From positions 1 through 7,803 of the forward strand of contig QNAJ01000057.1 in NCBI GenBank assembly GCA_003641465.1: DNA of 7,803 bases, read 5' to 3'. The position numbers and the translations under genes are program-made. The notes under the pieces are model-generated. The model was given only the letters and a program-made list of their open reading frames with translations. It made no database searches and was not told the origin of the DNA. This stretch comes from Verrucomicrobiota bacterium (GTDB lineage: Bacteria; Verrucomicrobiota; Kiritimatiellia; B70-G9). Of this stretch, positions 7,096 through 7,803 are shown piece by piece. The stretch's first letter is position 1; the number at the start of each line of letters is the position of its first letter.

Positions 7096-7803
7096 TCACG
7101 GCATCGGCGTATAGCTCACCCCCGCACCCAGACTCGGCCTGATGAACTCCGACAAGCGCGCCAGCATCCCCGACCCCACTACCAGGGTGTCACCCGGTTG
7201 CAGGTATACCGGAGGCACCTTGCCGCGTGCCATCCGCACCAGATCCACCGGGACCACCTCCTGGCGCCCATCTTCGCGTACCCGTACCAGAAAAGAATTC
7301 TGGGCCCGGGCAGTCGGCAACAGCCCTCCCGCCAGGGCTACACCCCGCACGGCGTCCACCTTCTCGTCTCCCGACAAGGAATACGCCCCCGGCCTCTGAA
7401 CATAACCCAATACATACACGTAGCGCTCCTCCCTCGGGGGAATGAGCACAATATCTCCCGGTCGTACCGTAACGTTCGCAGCCGCTCCCTCCGCCTCCAG
7501 AAGATCCTCCAGCGGAACTACCAATATCTTCCCGCTGCTCTGCAGCACCGCATGAGAGAGGCCGTCCCGCAGCCGCGATCCCGAAACCGTCCGTTGCCAC
7601 TGCGACCGCATAACGATAACCCGATCCCCGGCAGCCCCATCCAATCCTCCTGCCATCGCAATGGCTTCCAGAAGAGTCGTTCCTTCCTTCCGGAGAAAAT
7701 AGACGCCGGGCTTCGCCGCGGCTCCCGTCACCACCACCGCATGGCTCCGATATTCCTTTATGTTGACGGCGACCTGGGGATTACGCAGATACCCGTCCCC
7801 GTA
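7096..7803 (-). CDS. wza: Polysaccharide export outer-membrane protein (Wza-like), C-terminal part
   Basis: The frame is open to the right edge of the window, giving 235 residues plus stop; the true start lies outside. A GTG at 7737-7735 is internal: the residues before it, YGDGYLRNPQVAVNIKEYRS, are the classic end of the Poly_export domain. Two SLBB repeats follow. The first runs from VVVTGAAAKPGVYFL and TLLEAIAMAGGL to VRPGDIVLIPP (about 22-122). The second runs from VYVLGYVQRPGAYSL and GVALAGGL to LQPGDTLVVG (about 128-210). A short tail (ARLSEFIRPSLGAGV) may be the amphipathic C-terminal helix. Wza-type proteins form an outer-membrane channel for polymer export and contact Wzc, which is encoded 89 bases downstream. 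The signal peptide and any lipobox are outside the window. Confidence 0.92.
   Translation of the reverse strand, partial: YGDGYLRNPQVAVNIKEYRSHAVVVTGAAAKPGVYFLRKEGTTLLEAIAMAGGLDGAAGDRVIVMRSQWQRTVSGSRLRDGLSHAVLQSSGKILVVPLEDLLEAEGAAANVTVRPGDIVLIPPREERYVYVLGYVQRPGAYSLSGDEKVDAVRGVALAGGLLPTARAQNSFLVRVREDGRQEVVPVDLVRMARGKVPPVYLQPGDTLVVGSGMLARLSEFIRPSLGAGVSYTPMP

Noticed and set aside
1..7803. CRISPR arrays, tRNA or rRNA genes, insertion sequences, phage or defence genes
   Set aside because: I saw no regularly spaced repeats, RNA-gene signatures, transposase motifs or terminal inverted repeats. The window is almost fully taken up by the six polysaccharide genes.

Overview
The window is a stretch of a bacterial surface-polysaccharide (EPS, capsule or O-antigen type) locus. 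It is GC-rich, about 60% by eye. All six genes lie on the minus strand, so transcription runs from right to left. The organism is a Gram-negative (diderm) bacterium, because an outer-membrane export protein of the Wza family is present. The combination of a Wzc with a tyrosine-rich tail, a WecA with a long C-terminal extension and a polymerase/ligase with a TPR-like tail would fit a PVC-group or similar deep-branching environmental bacterium. That placement is an impression and cannot be proven from this window.

Layout in transcription order: (1) 7803-7096, 3' part of a Wza-like export protein with two SLBB repeats, cut by the window edge. (2) A short AT-rich gap (7007-7095) with a repeated TGTAATAA motif and a possible promoter. 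(3) 7006-4682, Wzc-like polysaccharide co-polymerase fused to a BY-type tyrosine kinase. (4) A 170-base gap (4512-4681) with small inverted repeats and no convincing gene. (5) 4511-2493, Wzy/WaaL-family polymerase or ligase with a TPR-like tail. (6) 2459-945, WecA/MraY-family sugar-1-phosphate transferase with a GAF-like C-terminal extension. (7) 948-115, ABC-2 permease of the Wzm type, starting at TTG inside the previous stop codon. (8) 100-1, the first 33 residues of a Wzt-type ABC ATPase, cut by the window edge.

A coherent pathway can be inferred. The WecA-like enzyme loads the first sugar phosphate on undecaprenyl phosphate. Unseen glycosyltransferases extend the chain. The Wzm/Wzt transporter moves lipid-linked glycan across the inner membrane. 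The Wzy/WaaL-like protein polymerises or ligates it, Wzc controls chain length and export, and Wza carries polymer across the outer membrane. The locus mixes hallmarks of the Wzy-dependent route (Wzc with kinase, Wzy-like protein) with those of the ABC-transporter route (Wzm/Wzt), and no Wzx flippase is visible.

Every gene belongs to a known family, so I see no wholly new system. The points most worth a second look are the mixed pathway composition, the WecA-GAF fusion, the unusual features of Wzc and the repeats between wza and wzc.
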